A stretch of DNA of 64,000 bases from Falsiroseomonas sp046052145 (GTDB lineage: Bacteria; Pseudomonadota; Alphaproteobacteria; Acetobacterales; Acetobacteraceae), in the NCBI GenBank assembly GCA_046052145.1, contig JBJOMW010000003.1, forward strand, positions 124,001-188,000. The letters are read 5' to 3'. The notes beneath the pieces are model-generated. The model was not told the DNA's origin, did not search any database, and worked only from the letters and a program-made list of their open reading frames with translations. The translations under genes and the position numbers were made by a program. Below, piece after piece: positions 41,342 through 49,963 of the stretch; within the stretch, counting starts at the first letter, position 1, and the number at the start of each line of letters is the position of its first letter.

Positions 41342-43281
41342 CCATTGGCCGGCTCGAAGCGGCTGTTCGTCAGGTTTCGCCCCTCGACGAAGGCCGAGAC
41401 GCCCTGCGTCACGCGATAGGTCGCCACCAGGTTCGCCACCGTGCCGCTGCTGTTGTAGCTGCGGCCGGAGATGAAGGTGTTCGCGTCCGAATAGGATGCG
41501 TATTCGGGCGATGGGCCGGTGAAGAGCAGCTCCGGCACGATCACCAGCCGCTCGGTCGCCGCGATGCGCGCTGCGGCGGTGATCAGGTTGCGCGGCCGCC
41601 GCGGGAGAGGGCGATCGCGCTCGACGTCGCGCGCCTCGGTGATCGTCCAACCCGCCATCGCATCCAGCCAGGGCGTGGGGCGCAGCGTCAGCGACAGCTC
41701 CGCCCCATGGATGCGCGCGCGGGAGACGTTTGCGAGCGAATCACCCGCATCGTTGAAGATGATGAGGTCCTTGTAGCGCGACTGGAAAAAGGTGACGCCG
41801 AAGGTCGCGAAATCCGCCCTGTCGAACAGCGTGATGTCGGTCTCGCTGCCGATCTCCCAGCTTAAGGAGGTTTCGGGGCGCAGATCGGGGTTGCCGCGGA
41901 ACTGCGTCGGGAAGCCCATGAAGGACCCCGACGTCGCGCCAAAGCGCTGGTCGAGCGTCGGCGCCTTGAACGCCGTGCCGGCCGACAGCCGCAGGCGCGA
42001 GGCCAGTTCCGGCAGCGCCAGCACGGCGCCCGCGCGCCAGGAGGTGAAGGCGTCGAAATCCTCCGCCTCGTCGTGCCGCAGCCCGGCCGAGAGATCGAGC
42101 CGTTCCAGCACGCGCCCCTGCAGGCCGGCATGGAATGCAGTCGCGTCCGCCCCTTCGCGCACCGCGCCTGTGCTTTCGAAACTGGGCGAGCCGAAGCGCG
42201 AGCGGCTGTTGATCTCCTCGCGTTCCTGCGTCACGCCGAAGGTGAGACCGGCGTCGGCCAGCGCGCCAAGGTCGCCCAGCCGGACGCGGTTGCCCCAATC
42301 CGCCGTCTGCCGCTGCCCGCGGTTGAGATCGTCCTGCCGGTTCGGGCTGAGCGCATCGGGCAGGTTCCGGTAGCTGCGGCGATCATCCGTGACCGCCAGG
42401 CGCAGCCCGGTGGTCCACAGCCCGTCGAGCAGCATTGTCTCGCCGCGCAACTGGCCGAACCAGCGGCGGTCTTCGCCGGTGTAGTTGGGATCATCCACGC
42501 GTCCATTCGGCGCGTCGTCCAGCTCGATGCGGTTCTCGCGCCAGCGCAGCAGCAGCTCGACGCGGCTATTCGCATCGGGCCGAACGCCGAGCCGCGCCGT
42601 CGCCGCATAGGCGTCGAGGCCGTCACGCTCGCCGGTATTCCCCGCGATGCGTGGCGGGACCGTGTTGAAGCCGCGCGTCGAAAGCCCTTGGGTGGTGACC
42701 ATCCAATCCACGCGGCCAGTGTCGCCGGCAGCACCCGCGACGCCGCGCCCCGTTCGCTGCGTGCCGAGCGCTGCCTCGCCGAAGGCCTGGAACGGCGTGC
42801 CGGCTGGCGCCCGGCGGGTGATCAGATTCACCACGCCCCCGAGCGCACCGGAGCCGTAGAGCGAGGAGACCGGGCCGCGCACCACCTCGATCCGCTCGAT
42901 GTCGCCGAGCAGGTCGTTGCCGAAGTTGAAGGCGCCGTTCGGCTCCGACGCGTCATTGACCGGGACGCCATCCACCAGCACCAGGACATGGTTGGAATTC
43001 GCCCCGCGCAGGAAGGCGCTGGCGCGCTGGCCGGGCCCGCCTTCCTGCACCAGGCGCATCCCGGGCACGGCACGCAGTGCCTCCGCCAATGTCTGATAGC
43101 CGCGCTCCTCGATGTCGGCGCGGGTGATGACGGTCACCGCCGCCGGCACGCGGTCGGCGGGTGTCGGGATGCGCGTGGCGGTGACGATGGTCTCGGGCAG
43201 TTCGGTGATCGGCTGCTGCGCAGCGGCAGGCAGGGTCGCTGACAGCGCACAGGCGCTGGCAAGCAGAAGAAAGCGGCGCAT
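41290..43281 (-). CDS. btuB: TonB-dependent outer-membrane receptor, BtuB-like (cobalamin)
   Basis: The 663-residue protein has a signal peptide (MRRFLLLASACALSATLPAAAQQ), a TonB box-like ETIVTATRI, a plug domain (VPAAVTVITRADIEERG..., ending IERIEVVRGPVSSLYGSGALGGVVNLITRR) and a 22-strand barrel ending in Phe (GTRFVF). It is a vitamin B12/corrinoid-type receptor by overall pattern and, strongly, by the cobalamin riboswitch in its leader. It imports corrinoids using TonB energy. The frame is open far upstream, but this ATG gives the signal peptide. The 3' end overlaps otsA antisense by 52 bp. Confidence 0.93.
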   Translation of the reverse strand: MRRFLLLASACALSATLPAAAQQPITELPETIVTATRIPTPADRVPAAVTVITRADIEERGYQTLAEALRAVPGMRLVQEGGPGQRASAFLRGANSNHVLVLVDGVPVNDASEPNGAFNFGNDLLGDIERIEVVRGPVSSLYGSGALGGVVNLITRRAPAGTPFQAFGEAALGTQRTGRGVAGAAGDTGRVDWMVTTQGLSTRGFNTVPPRIAGNTGERDGLDAYAATARLGVRPDANSRVELLLRWRENRIELDDAPNGRVDDPNYTGEDRRWFGQLRGETMLLDGLWTTGLRLAVTDDRRSYRNLPDALSPNRQDDLNRGQRQTADWGNRVRLGDLGALADAGLTFGVTQEREEINSRSRFGSPSFESTGAVREGADATAFHAGLQGRVLERLDLSAGLRHDEAEDFDAFTSWRAGAVLALPELASRLRLSAGTAFKAPTLDQRFGATSGSFMGFPTQFRGNPDLRPETSLSWEIGSETDITLFDRADFATFGVTFFQSRYKDLIIFNDAGDSLANVSRARIHGAELSLTLRPTPWLDAMAGWTITEARDVERDRPLPRRPRNLITAAARIAATERLVIVPELLFTGPSPEYASYSDANTFISGRSYNSSGTVANLVATYRVTQGVSAFVEGRNLTNSRFEPANGYVIPGRWVLVGTRFVF

Positions 43282-43444
43282 CGGGTCCTCCGTGCGGCGT
43301 GACGACATGCCCGCGCGGGTTGCCCCGAACGGACGGCTGGCGTCGTCGCCGCCGGCGAAGTCGAGCGCCCACGACAAGGGGATTCCCCCCTGTGGCGGAC
43401 TGTCGCTTCGTTGCGCCGGTGCACCCCGCCCGGCACGCGCGGGA

Positions 43445-43655
43445 CGTCTCTGCGTCGGCCGGTCTCCTGGCTCGCGGAGTGCCGGGGAGAAGCTCCCCGG
43501 GGTCCCCTCCGCCTTCTCAGGCGCGCAGCCCAATGGCGTTTGGAGGGGACGGCTCCGCCTACAGTTGCGGGGGCAGCTGCGGACTAGGGGCCTCGGGCCC
43601 CGTCGCGCATTCCCGTTTCAGCCCTTGCGGGCCACCGTCGCATGGCGCTGAGACT
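43445..43655 (-). promoter_or_regulatory. Cobalamin (AdoCbl) riboswitch
   Basis: The leader of the receptor gene contains the conserved elements of the B12 element in order on the minus strand: GGGAATGCG, CTGCCCCCGCAACTGTA, a B12-box-like CGCCATTGGG, GAAGGCGG and GAGCCAGGAGACCGGCC. These match the core helices and the B12 box. Binding of adenosylcobalamin should shut off receptor synthesis. About 160 bases remain between the aptamer and the start codon for the expression platform. Confidence 0.93.
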
Positions 43656-43701
43656 AAACGTTGGCGCACGGCAACGCCAGCGGTCCGCACCACCCTGCGA
43701 C

Positions 43702-44322
43702 TCAGATCACGTAGCCGATCGCCTCGAGCCCGAGCCAGCCCAGGGCCACCAGGATCGCCGTGGCCAGGACGCAGCCGCCGATGGTCAGGCCGACACCCCA
43801 GCCCGCGACCTTGGCGTCCTGCTCGATCACGCCGAGCGCCATGACCATGTTGCCGAAGGCCGGCGGCCCATTGGTGCCGGGCCCTGGCAGGATCAGCATG
43901 ATCGCGACATAGGCGGTGAGCCAGCCAATGATCCGCTCACCAGCCGGGCCGGTGAAGAAGCCCGGCCGCGGGCGAACATAGCGCTCGATGCGCTTCAGCC
44001 CCTTGGACGAAGCCGAGGCCAACCGCAGCAGGTCGGCGCGCTTGATGGTCTGCCGCGCGACGATGCCCGGCAGCTTCGGCACGCGCAGCCCAAGCCCCAT
44101 CTGGACGCCGAGGACCAGCAGCGGCAGGCCGAAGACGCTCGCCATGCCCGGCAGCAGGCCGGGCAGCAGCAGCAGCAGCGACAGGATGCCAAAAGCGCGG
44201 TCGCCGAAGGCCTCCGCCATGTCGCCCAGGCTGATGCGCTCGCCCGGGAAGGCGGCCGCGACCTCGGCGACGATGCGCGAGATCGGCGCGTTCTCCTCGG
44301 CGTGCACGATGTCCACGTTCAT
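43702..44322 (-). CDS. ExoD-family membrane protein
   Basis: The 206-residue inner-membrane protein matches the exopolysaccharide-synthesis ExoD family. It has the N-terminal soluble part (GERISLGDMAEAFGDRAFGILSLLLLLPGLLPG), ERYVRPRPGFF in the middle, and a C-terminal hydrophobic half with about four helices (LPGPGTNGPPAFGNMVMALGVIEQDAKV). ExoD in rhizobia affects polysaccharide production and alkaline tolerance; its biochemical role is unknown. The ExoD paralogue is encoded just upstream on the same strand with an 18-base gap. Confidence 0.9.
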   Translation of the reverse strand: MNVDIVHAEENAPISRIVAEVAAAFPGERISLGDMAEAFGDRAFGILSLLLLLPGLLPGMASVFGLPLLVLGVQMGLGLRVPKLPGIVARQTIKRADLLRLASASSKGLKRIERYVRPRPGFFTGPAGERIIGWLTAYVAIMLILPGPGTNGPPAFGNMVMALGVIEQDAKVAGWGVGLTIGGCVLATAILVALGWLGLEAIGYVI

Positions 44323-44340
44323 CCCGTCACCATCCCTGGG

Positions 44341-44931
44341 TCATGGCGTTGCAAGGAACCAGCCGAAGCCCCCGACCAGCGCCCATCCGACGCTGCCGAG
44401 CACCGATAACGAAAAGGCAGCCGCCAGCACGCCGAAGGCCGCGCCTGCAAGGATGACGACGCTGTCCTCCTCCATCATGCCGATCGCCATGACGAGGCAG
44501 GCCAGCGCCGGCGGCCCATTGGTCAGCGGCGTCGGCAGAACGACAATGGCCGCCAGCACCATGCACCAGGCGCCCACCAGCCGCTCGCCGGCGCGGCTGG
44601 TGACGATGGATGGGCGTGGCCGCACCAGCCGCTCCACGCGCCGCAGCCAGGGCGAGGCTTTCTCGATCATCGCCAGCAGCGCCGCGCCGCGCATGGCGCG
44701 CCGCGCGACGAAATCCGGCAGCCGGGGGGAAGGGCGGCCGAGCGCCAGTTGGGCGCAGATGATCAACATCGGCACGCCGACCAGCGGGCTGAGGAAGGGG
44801 ACCCAGAAGGGCAGAAGGTTGGGCAGCGCCAACAGCATGATCAGCGCGCCATAGCCGCGCGGGCCGAGCGCCTCGATCAGTTCGCCGAAGGTCACGCGCT
44901 CCGCCGGCCAGGTCCGCAGGATGTCCTGCAC
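44341..44931 (-). CDS. ExoD-family membrane protein (second copy)
   Basis: This 196-residue paralogue shares VTFGELIEALGPRGYGALIMLLALPNLLPF, VERLVRPRPSI, and TPLTNGPPALACLVMAIGMMEEDSVV with the neighbouring ExoD protein. The start is a GTG; no earlier start exists in frame, and the ribosome site is weak. Two adjacent ExoD genes may make a heteromeric complex. Both are inner-membrane proteins with a cytoplasmic N-terminal domain. Confidence 0.88.
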   Translation of the reverse strand: MQDILRTWPAERVTFGELIEALGPRGYGALIMLLALPNLLPFWVPFLSPLVGVPMLIICAQLALGRPSPRLPDFVARRAMRGAALLAMIEKASPWLRRVERLVRPRPSIVTSRAGERLVGAWCMVLAAIVVLPTPLTNGPPALACLVMAIGMMEEDSVVILAGAAFGVLAAAFSLSVLGSVGWALVGGFGWFLATP

Positions 44932-45131
44932 CAGGTCCGAGACAGGTGTCGCGTGATCTTCGGCGGGCCGCGTGACCGGCGCCTCGTTCAGGCCGACGAT
45001 GGCCAGGTCCCTTTGCCAACAGACACCGGCCGACCGCCGGGAAGCTTCCCCGCCCCACGCGTAGCATGCCGGCCGTACCCCCGACAGGGGCGCGACCGCG
45101 CATCAACATATCCGCGGTCGCCGCGCGCGAG

Positions 45132-46112
45132 TCATTCCGGCTGGAAGTTGGCGATCCGCATTAACTGTTCGCTGCGCTCGAAGTCACGCCGGATGAAGGC
45201 GGCGAACTCCGCCCCGCTCTCGGCCTTCGGGGTGATGCCAAGCGTCGCCACGCGCGCCAACACGTCGGGTTCGAACATGCCGGTGCGCAGCACCTCCGCG
45301 ATGCGCCCCGTCACCTCCGCCGGCAGGCCGCGCGGACCCCACAGCCCCCACCAGGACTGGATGTCGAGGCCGGGCATCCCGGCTTCCGCTGCGGTCGGGA
45401 TGTCGGGCGCGGCAGAACTGCGCTGCGGCGCGGTGATGGCCAGCCCCTTCACGCGCCCCGTGCGCACCTGCGGCAGGGTCGCCAGGATTGGGTCGAACAT
45501 CAGCTGCACATTGCCCGCGACGACATCCGTCAGCGCCGGCGCGGTGCCGCGATAGGGGGCCTGGGTCAGATCGACGCCGACCTGTCGGACAAATTCGATG
45601 GTCGCCAGATGCCCCGCCGCACCCAGGGAGGAGACGGCGAAGGCCCATTCGCGCGGATTGGCACGCGCCGCGGCCACCACCTCTGCCAGGGTGTTCTGCG
45701 GGCGGTTCGCATTCATCACCAGCAGCAGCGGGCCCTCGCCCACGCGGGTGATCGGCAGCAGGTCGGCCACCGGGTCGTAGCCCGGGGCGCGCATCACCAG
45801 CCGCGCCAGGATCTGGATGGAGGCGGAGAACAGCAGCGTGTAGCCATCCGCGGTCTCGCGCGCGACGGCCTGCCCGCCGACGGCGCCATTCGCGCCCGCG
45901 CGGTTCTCGACCACGAAGGTCTGGCCGAGCTTCTCCTGCAGCTTGGAGGCGGTGACGCGCGCCATCCCGTCGGTCGCGCCGCCGGGGGTGAAGGGCACGA
46001 TGATCCGGACCGCCCGGTTCGGCCAGGCGCCCTGGCCATGCACCGCCGGCGCGGCCAGCAGGCTGCTGCCCATGGCCGTCCCGGCCAGGACGATGCTGCG
46101 ACGACGCATCAT
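45132..46112 (-). CDS. Bug-family (TctC-like) periplasmic binding protein
   Basis: The 326-residue protein has a Tat-like signal (MMRRRSIVLAGTAMGSSLLAAPAVHG) and the family blocks WPNRAVRIIVPFTPGGATD, VVENRAGANGAVGG, YDPVADLLPITRVGEG and PYRGTAPALTDVVAGNVQLMFD. It binds a small carboxylate in the periplasm. It is an orphan: no transporter membrane gene is adjacent. An AAGG site precedes the start. The intergenic region upstream carries one copy of the multi-hairpin repeat. Confidence 0.93.
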   Translation of the reverse strand: MMRRRSIVLAGTAMGSSLLAAPAVHGQGAWPNRAVRIIVPFTPGGATDGMARVTASKLQEKLGQTFVVENRAGANGAVGGQAVARETADGYTLLFSASIQILARLVMRAPGYDPVADLLPITRVGEGPLLLVMNANRPQNTLAEVVAAARANPREWAFAVSSLGAAGHLATIEFVRQVGVDLTQAPYRGTAPALTDVVAGNVQLMFDPILATLPQVRTGRVKGLAITAPQRSSAAPDIPTAAEAGMPGLDIQSWWGLWGPRGLPAEVTGRIAEVLRTGMFEPDVLARVATLGITPKAESGAEFAAFIRRDFERSEQLMRIANFQPE

Positions 46113-46213
46113 GAACCTTGCTCTCCCTTTGTGACGCTCCCACCCAGGTGATGGCGGGAAAGCCGGAGCTTTGCAACAAATGTCCGTATGGTACCCGCCC
46201 CATTATAGTTTGA

Positions 46214-46331
46214 CCTGCGGCCCGAAGGGCCGAGGCCGCGAATGCGGCCCGCGGCTTATGCCGCGAAGCCAAGCCGCGCGGAGGCGCGGCGCCCGGCGTC
46301 TGAGGGGCACGAAGGTGAAACCTTCGTGCGC
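46214..46331. repeat. Multi-hairpin intergenic repeat, copy A
   Basis: This 118-bp unit is a chain of short hairpins: CGGCCC/GGGCCG, GCGG/CCGC stems, GCGG-CTTAT-GCCGC, and a perfect terminal hairpin GCACGAAGGT-GA-AACCTTCGTGC preceded by CTGAGGG. It is closely similar to the reverse complement of 53111-53259, and related to 56412-56528. It lies between the divergent Bug and vWA genes. Confidence 0.85.
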
Positions 46332-46351
46332 GTGGTTGGAAAGGGGGCCGC

Positions 46352-46972
46352 ATGGACCCGGTGGATGTCGCCCTCTGTCTGGCGATGGATGTCTCGGCGA
46401 GCGTGGATTTCGACGAATTCGGCCTGATGGCCGCTGGCACCGCCGCGGCCTTGCGCGACCCCGCCGTGCTGGCCGCCGCGACCTCCGGCCCGCGGCGCGC
46501 GGCCGCGCTCTGCCTGCTGCTGTGGTCGGGCACCGGCGCGCAGGATGTCGCGCTCGGCTGGACCCGGCTCGACGGGCCGGAGGCCGCGGCCGCGATCGCG
46601 GAAGCCATTGAGACGACGCCGCGCCTGCCCCCGCCCGGCGCGACGGCCTTGGGGGAGGGGATGGCAGCCGGCCTTGCGCTGCTGGCCCGCTTCCCCGGTG
46701 AGGCCACACGGCTGGTGATGGATGTCTCCGGCGATGGGCGGCACAACCAGGGCCGCGCCCCCGCGCCGGTGCGCGACCTGGCGGTGGCGGCGGGCCTGAC
46801 CATCAACGGCCTCGCCATCCTGAATGAGGAGCCGGACCTCCTGGCCCATTACGCGGAGGAGGTGATCGGCGGCCCCGGCAGCTTCGCGATGAGCTGCGCC
46901 GACTACGACGATTTCGCCGAGGCGATCCTCCGGAAGCTGCGGCGCGAGCTGTCGGGCGCGCTGGTGGCCTGA
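46352..46972 (+). CDS. DUF1194-type von Willebrand factor A protein
   Basis: The 206-residue protein is nearly all one vWA domain of the DUF1194 type. The metal site (MIDAS) is in LCLAMDVSASVDFDEF, and further motifs are LGEGMAAGLAL, LVMDVSGDGRHNQG and INGLAIL. Such proteins in alphaproteobacteria are typically exported, but no signal peptide is evident here, so either the true start is unusual or it is cytoplasmic. The partner and role are unknown. It stands alone after the hairpin repeat. Confidence 0.85.
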   Translation: MDPVDVALCLAMDVSASVDFDEFGLMAAGTAAALRDPAVLAAATSGPRRAAALCLLLWSGTGAQDVALGWTRLDGPEAAAAIAEAIETTPRLPPPGATALGEGMAAGLALLARFPGEATRLVMDVSGDGRHNQGRAPAPVRDLAVAAGLTINGLAILNEEPDLLAHYAEEVIGGPGSFAMSCADYDDFAEAILRKLRRELSGALVA

Positions 46973-47108
46973 CGCACGAGGCTGGTGCGTCGCCAGCCCC
47001 GCAGCCGCCCAGATCTTTCTCGTTTCGCCCGGTATTCAGGGGCTTCCGGCAGGGCGTGGGCGCGGGCATACCAACCCAATACGCGCGCGCATTCCGGAAC
47101 CCTTCCCC

Positions 47109-48227
47109 ATGCTCATCCTGTTGCCCGGCCCCGTGCAGACCCGCCCCGAGGTCCGTGCCGTGATGTCCGACGACATCGCCCCCTGGGATGCCGAATTCCG
47201 CGCCGAATACGCCGCGATGCGTCCGCGCATCGTCGCCATCGCCGGCGGCGTCGAGGGCGAGCATGTCTCGCTGCCGCTGCCCGGCTGCGGCCACATGGTG
47301 GTCGAAGCCGCGATCCGTACCTTCGTGCCTGCCGGTGGCAAGGTGCTGGTGGTGCAGAATGGCGGCTATGCCGATCGCCTGGCGCGGCTCGCGGCCGAGG
47401 CCGGGCGCATCGTCGTGCCGCTGCACGGCCCCGACCACGAACCGGTCGGGCCCGAGAAATTGGCCGCCGCGCTGGCCGCGAACCCGGATGTCTCCCACGT
47501 CGCCATCGTGGTCAGCGAGACGGGCACCGGCATCGTCAACGATCCCGGCATCCTCGGCCCGGTGATCCGCGCCGCGGGCAAGCGGCTGATCTGCGACGCC
47601 GTCTCGGGCTTCGCGGCGCTGCCCTTCCGCATGGCCGATCATCCGGAATGCGATGTCGTCGTCTTCACCTCCAACAAGTGCCTGGAAGGGCTGCCGGGCT
47701 TCGGTTTCGCGGTGGCGCCCATCGCGCGGCTCGAAGCGTGCAAGGGCAATGCCGGGTCCTGGGTGATGGACCTCGCCGATGTCTATGCCCACGCGCTGCG
47801 CGACGGCTGGGGCAGCTTCCGTTTCACGCCCGCGGTGCAGGCGCTGCGGGCCTTCCGCGTGGCGATGGATATCTACGAGGCCGAGGGCGGCCAGCCCGCG
47901 CGCCTCGCGCGGTACCGCCGCAACAGCGAGGTCTGGTACGAGGGCCTGCAGGCGCTGGGCTTCCGCCCCTATGTCGCGAAGCACCACCAGGGCCCGATTG
48001 TCGTCGTGGTGCACCAGCCCGAGCATCCGGCCTGGAACTTCCATGACTTCCTGGCCCGGATGAAGGCGCGCGGCGTCATCATCAGCCTGCACTTCACCAC
48101 GAAGGCGCCGACCATGCGCCTTGGCTGCATCGGCGCGATCGACGAGACGAATGTCCGCTTCGCGCTGGCGCAGATGCAGGCTGTGCTGGCGGAGATGGGC
48201 ATCGCCCCGCGCGCCGCGGCAGCCTGA
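47109..48227 (+). CDS. phnW: 2-aminoethylphosphonate-pyruvate aminotransferase-like PLP enzyme
   Basis: The 372-residue fold-type-I aminotransferase starts MLILLPGPVQTRPEVRAVMSDDIAPWD and has SETGTGIVND, CDAVSGFAALPF and FTSNKCLEGLPGFGFAVAP. The PLP lysine is Lys190 in the S-N-K-C-L-E-G-L-P-G-F-G-F block characteristic of PhnW. It should transfer the amino group of 2-aminoethylphosphonate to pyruvate. No phosphonatase (PhnX) or phosphonate transporter is nearby, so a related alanine- or serine-glyoxylate-type role remains possible. Confidence 0.82.
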   Translation: MLILLPGPVQTRPEVRAVMSDDIAPWDAEFRAEYAAMRPRIVAIAGGVEGEHVSLPLPGCGHMVVEAAIRTFVPAGGKVLVVQNGGYADRLARLAAEAGRIVVPLHGPDHEPVGPEKLAAALAANPDVSHVAIVVSETGTGIVNDPGILGPVIRAAGKRLICDAVSGFAALPFRMADHPECDVVVFTSNKCLEGLPGFGFAVAPIARLEACKGNAGSWVMDLADVYAHALRDGWGSFRFTPAVQALRAFRVAMDIYEAEGGQPARLARYRRNSEVWYEGLQALGFRPYVAKHHQGPIVVVVHQPEHPAWNFHDFLARMKARGVIISLHFTTKAPTMRLGCIGAIDETNVRFALAQMQAVLAEMGIAPRAAAA

Positions 48228-48266
48228 CATGCCGCGCGGCGCCGGGCCGCTCGGGTAGGGCAGGGC

Positions 48267-49229
48267 ATGGGCCGCCGCGCCCCGTTGCCCCGGCTGTTGC
48301 CGATGGCTGGTCTGCTGGGCCTGCTCGGTACCAGCCCCGCCGAGGCGCAGCAGGTGCGGCTCAGCGCAGAGCGCGCGGCTGCGGTCGCGCTGGGCGTGGT
48401 GGGCGTGACCTCGATGCCGGATGGCACGGTCTCGGACCTGACGATCGAGCGCAGCGGTGGCGAATCGTCGCAGCTCTTCACCTGGCAACTCGGCGCGGGC
48501 TTCACCGTCTCTGAGGATTTCCCGCTCTATCTTGAGGGTTTTCTCGGCTATGCGCGGTATGACCCCGCCGCGATCGTCTCCAATGGTCAGCAATCCACCC
48601 GCCTGCCGCTGCGCTGGAACGCCTTCTCGGGCACGGGCGGCGTCGGCTGGTCCTTTGCCCTCAATGACCGGTTGCAGCTGCGCCCTATCCTGAACTTCAG
48701 CCTTGGCTACGTTGCGAGCGACGTGGCGCTGGCCGGCGAGCTGCTCAATATCCTGACCGGTATCGACATTGAGGCGCTGCAGACCCGCCAGGCCCTCACT
48801 GGGGGCCTGGGTGGGGCGCTGGTGCTGGCGTGGTATGATTACCGGCCCGACTACGAATTCGAGGTGGAGCTGCGCCTGTCGCGGATGCGCTTCTCCACGC
48901 TGCCGGCCAATGAGCGTGGGCTCGATGTCACCTCGGACAGTGCCGCCGCCGGCCTCTGGGCGCGCTATCGTTGGCCGACCGGCGCCGAGGCCTTCGGCCG
49001 CCCGACCCGCTGGGTGCTCGAGGGCTACCATTCCGAGTTCTTCCGCGCGCAGCGCGAGGTGCTCGGCATCGACCGGCTGACACGGCTCGGCGGTGGCATC
49101 GAACTCGATGTGGGCCGCTGGGAACTCGGCGCGGTGGGCCTCTACCTGCAGCGCCTGCGGCTCAGCGGCAACGTGCTGTTCGGGGAGGATGTGCGGGGCT
49201 GGTCCGTCGGGATCGGGATGAGCTTCTGA
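48267..49229 (+). CDS. Outer-membrane beta-barrel protein (solitary autotransporter-barrel type)
   Basis: The 320-residue protein has a signal peptide (PRLLPMAGLLGLLGTSPAEA), many alternating aromatic/hydrophobic strands (LYLEGFLGYARYD, WNAFSGTGGVGWSFALN, LGGALVLAWYDYRPDYEFEVELRLSRM), and a terminal Phe (SVGIGMSF), the signal for barrel insertion. The pattern resembles the 'solitary outer-membrane autotransporter-like barrel' family, with no passenger domain. The start gives a plausible signal. It is convergent with the DUF3052-like gene. Confidence 0.78.
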   Translation: MGRRAPLPRLLPMAGLLGLLGTSPAEAQQVRLSAERAAAVALGVVGVTSMPDGTVSDLTIERSGGESSQLFTWQLGAGFTVSEDFPLYLEGFLGYARYDPAAIVSNGQQSTRLPLRWNAFSGTGGVGWSFALNDRLQLRPILNFSLGYVASDVALAGELLNILTGIDIEALQTRQALTGGLGGALVLAWYDYRPDYEFEVELRLSRMRFSTLPANERGLDVTSDSAAAGLWARYRWPTGAEAFGRPTRWVLEGYHSEFFRAQREVLGIDRLTRLGGGIELDVGRWELGAVGLYLQRLRLSGNVLFGEDVRGWSVGIGMSF

Positions 49230-49317
49230 TCCCGGCAGTCGTGGTCCATGACGGCCACACAGTGTTGCGGCCCCCACGGGTCCAGGGCGCCGCGGGCCGG
49301 ATCATGCGCGCCCGACG

Positions 49318-49345
49318 CCACACACGGTGGTGGTGCCGTGTGTGG
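49318..49345. terminator. Hairpin between convergent genes
   Basis: CCACACACGG and CCGTGTGTGG form a perfect 10-bp stem with an 8-base loop (TGGTGGTG). It lies between the stops of the barrel gene and the opposite DUF3052-like gene. There is no T-run, so a bidirectional terminator is likely but weakly supported. Confidence 0.45.
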
Positions 49346-49383
49346 GCTGGCTATGCCGTTGGGGTAGCGGGCGGTGGTGCCGG

Positions 49384-49779
49384 TCAGGCGCCGGCGCGCA
49401 TCACCTTCGGGATTTCTTCCCGGAAGCGGAAGCGCAGCGCCGACCAGGTGTCATCGAGGGCGATCTGCGTGACCGGCAGCAGCCCCTCGCTGGTGATGGG
49501 ATCCCAGCCATGGTCGCGGTCGAGGTCGGACCGCACGGGCCCGCTCTTCTTCGGATAAGCGAGCCATAGCCGCGCCCCGATGCCATAGAGATTGAGCGCG
49601 CGCGGCGCGATCGTCCGCAGCGTCGCCTTGTCCGCAGCAAAGGCCAGAATCAAATCGGCCGCGGCGGTGGCGCCGCTCGGCAGGCCAAAGGTCAGCCCCG
49701 GGGGGTTGCCGATCACCGCGCAGGCCATTCCAGGCCGGTAGCCGAGCTTCCTGGCCACCTCCCCGATCACGACGCCCAT
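49384..49779 (-). CDS. DUF3052-like protein
   Basis: The 131-residue soluble protein has features of the DUF3052 family: an N-terminal EVARKLGYRPGMACAVIGNPP, a middle DLILAFAADKATL, the diagnostic LWLAYPKKSGPVRSDL, and SALRFRFR near the end. The function of the family is unknown. The frame is open 22 codons further, but that part is the tRNA-like segment and lacks family resemblance, so ATG 49779 is chosen. It is convergent with the barrel gene. Confidence 0.7.
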   Translation of the reverse strand: MGVVIGEVARKLGYRPGMACAVIGNPPGLTFGLPSGATAAADLILAFAADKATLRTIAPRALNLYGIGARLWLAYPKKSGPVRSDLDRDHGWDPITSEGLLPVTQIALDDTWSALRFRFREEIPKVMRAGA

Positions 49780-49813
49780 CGTACAGCCAGTTCCGTCACA
49801 GAGTTGCCAATAA

Positions 49814-49842
49814 GGGCGCCCCCTTAGCTCAGATCGGACAGC
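49814..49842 (+). other. tRNA-like 5' fragment
   Basis: GCGCCCCCTTAGCTCAGATC continues with GGACAGC and closely resembles the acceptor strand and D arm of a tRNA (consensus TAGCTCAG-x-GG-x-AGAGC). The following bases do not form an anticodon stem or T arm, so it is not a functional gene. It may be a relic of an integration or a chance match. Confidence 0.4.
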
Positions 49843-49963
49843 CATGCAGCCTTAATCTTCGGCGGGTCCGCCCTGCGTTTTTCGCCCGCCACCTCCGGCC
49901 GGCCGTCCGGTGCCGGCTTTCGCAGTGGACATGGGCGGGTCGGACGGAGAATGCTGCACTGCA

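Noticed and set aside
46803..49277. An 824-codon minus-strand frame opposite phnW and the barrel gene
   Set aside because: Antisense artefact; no domain and it covers three well-supported plus-strand genes.
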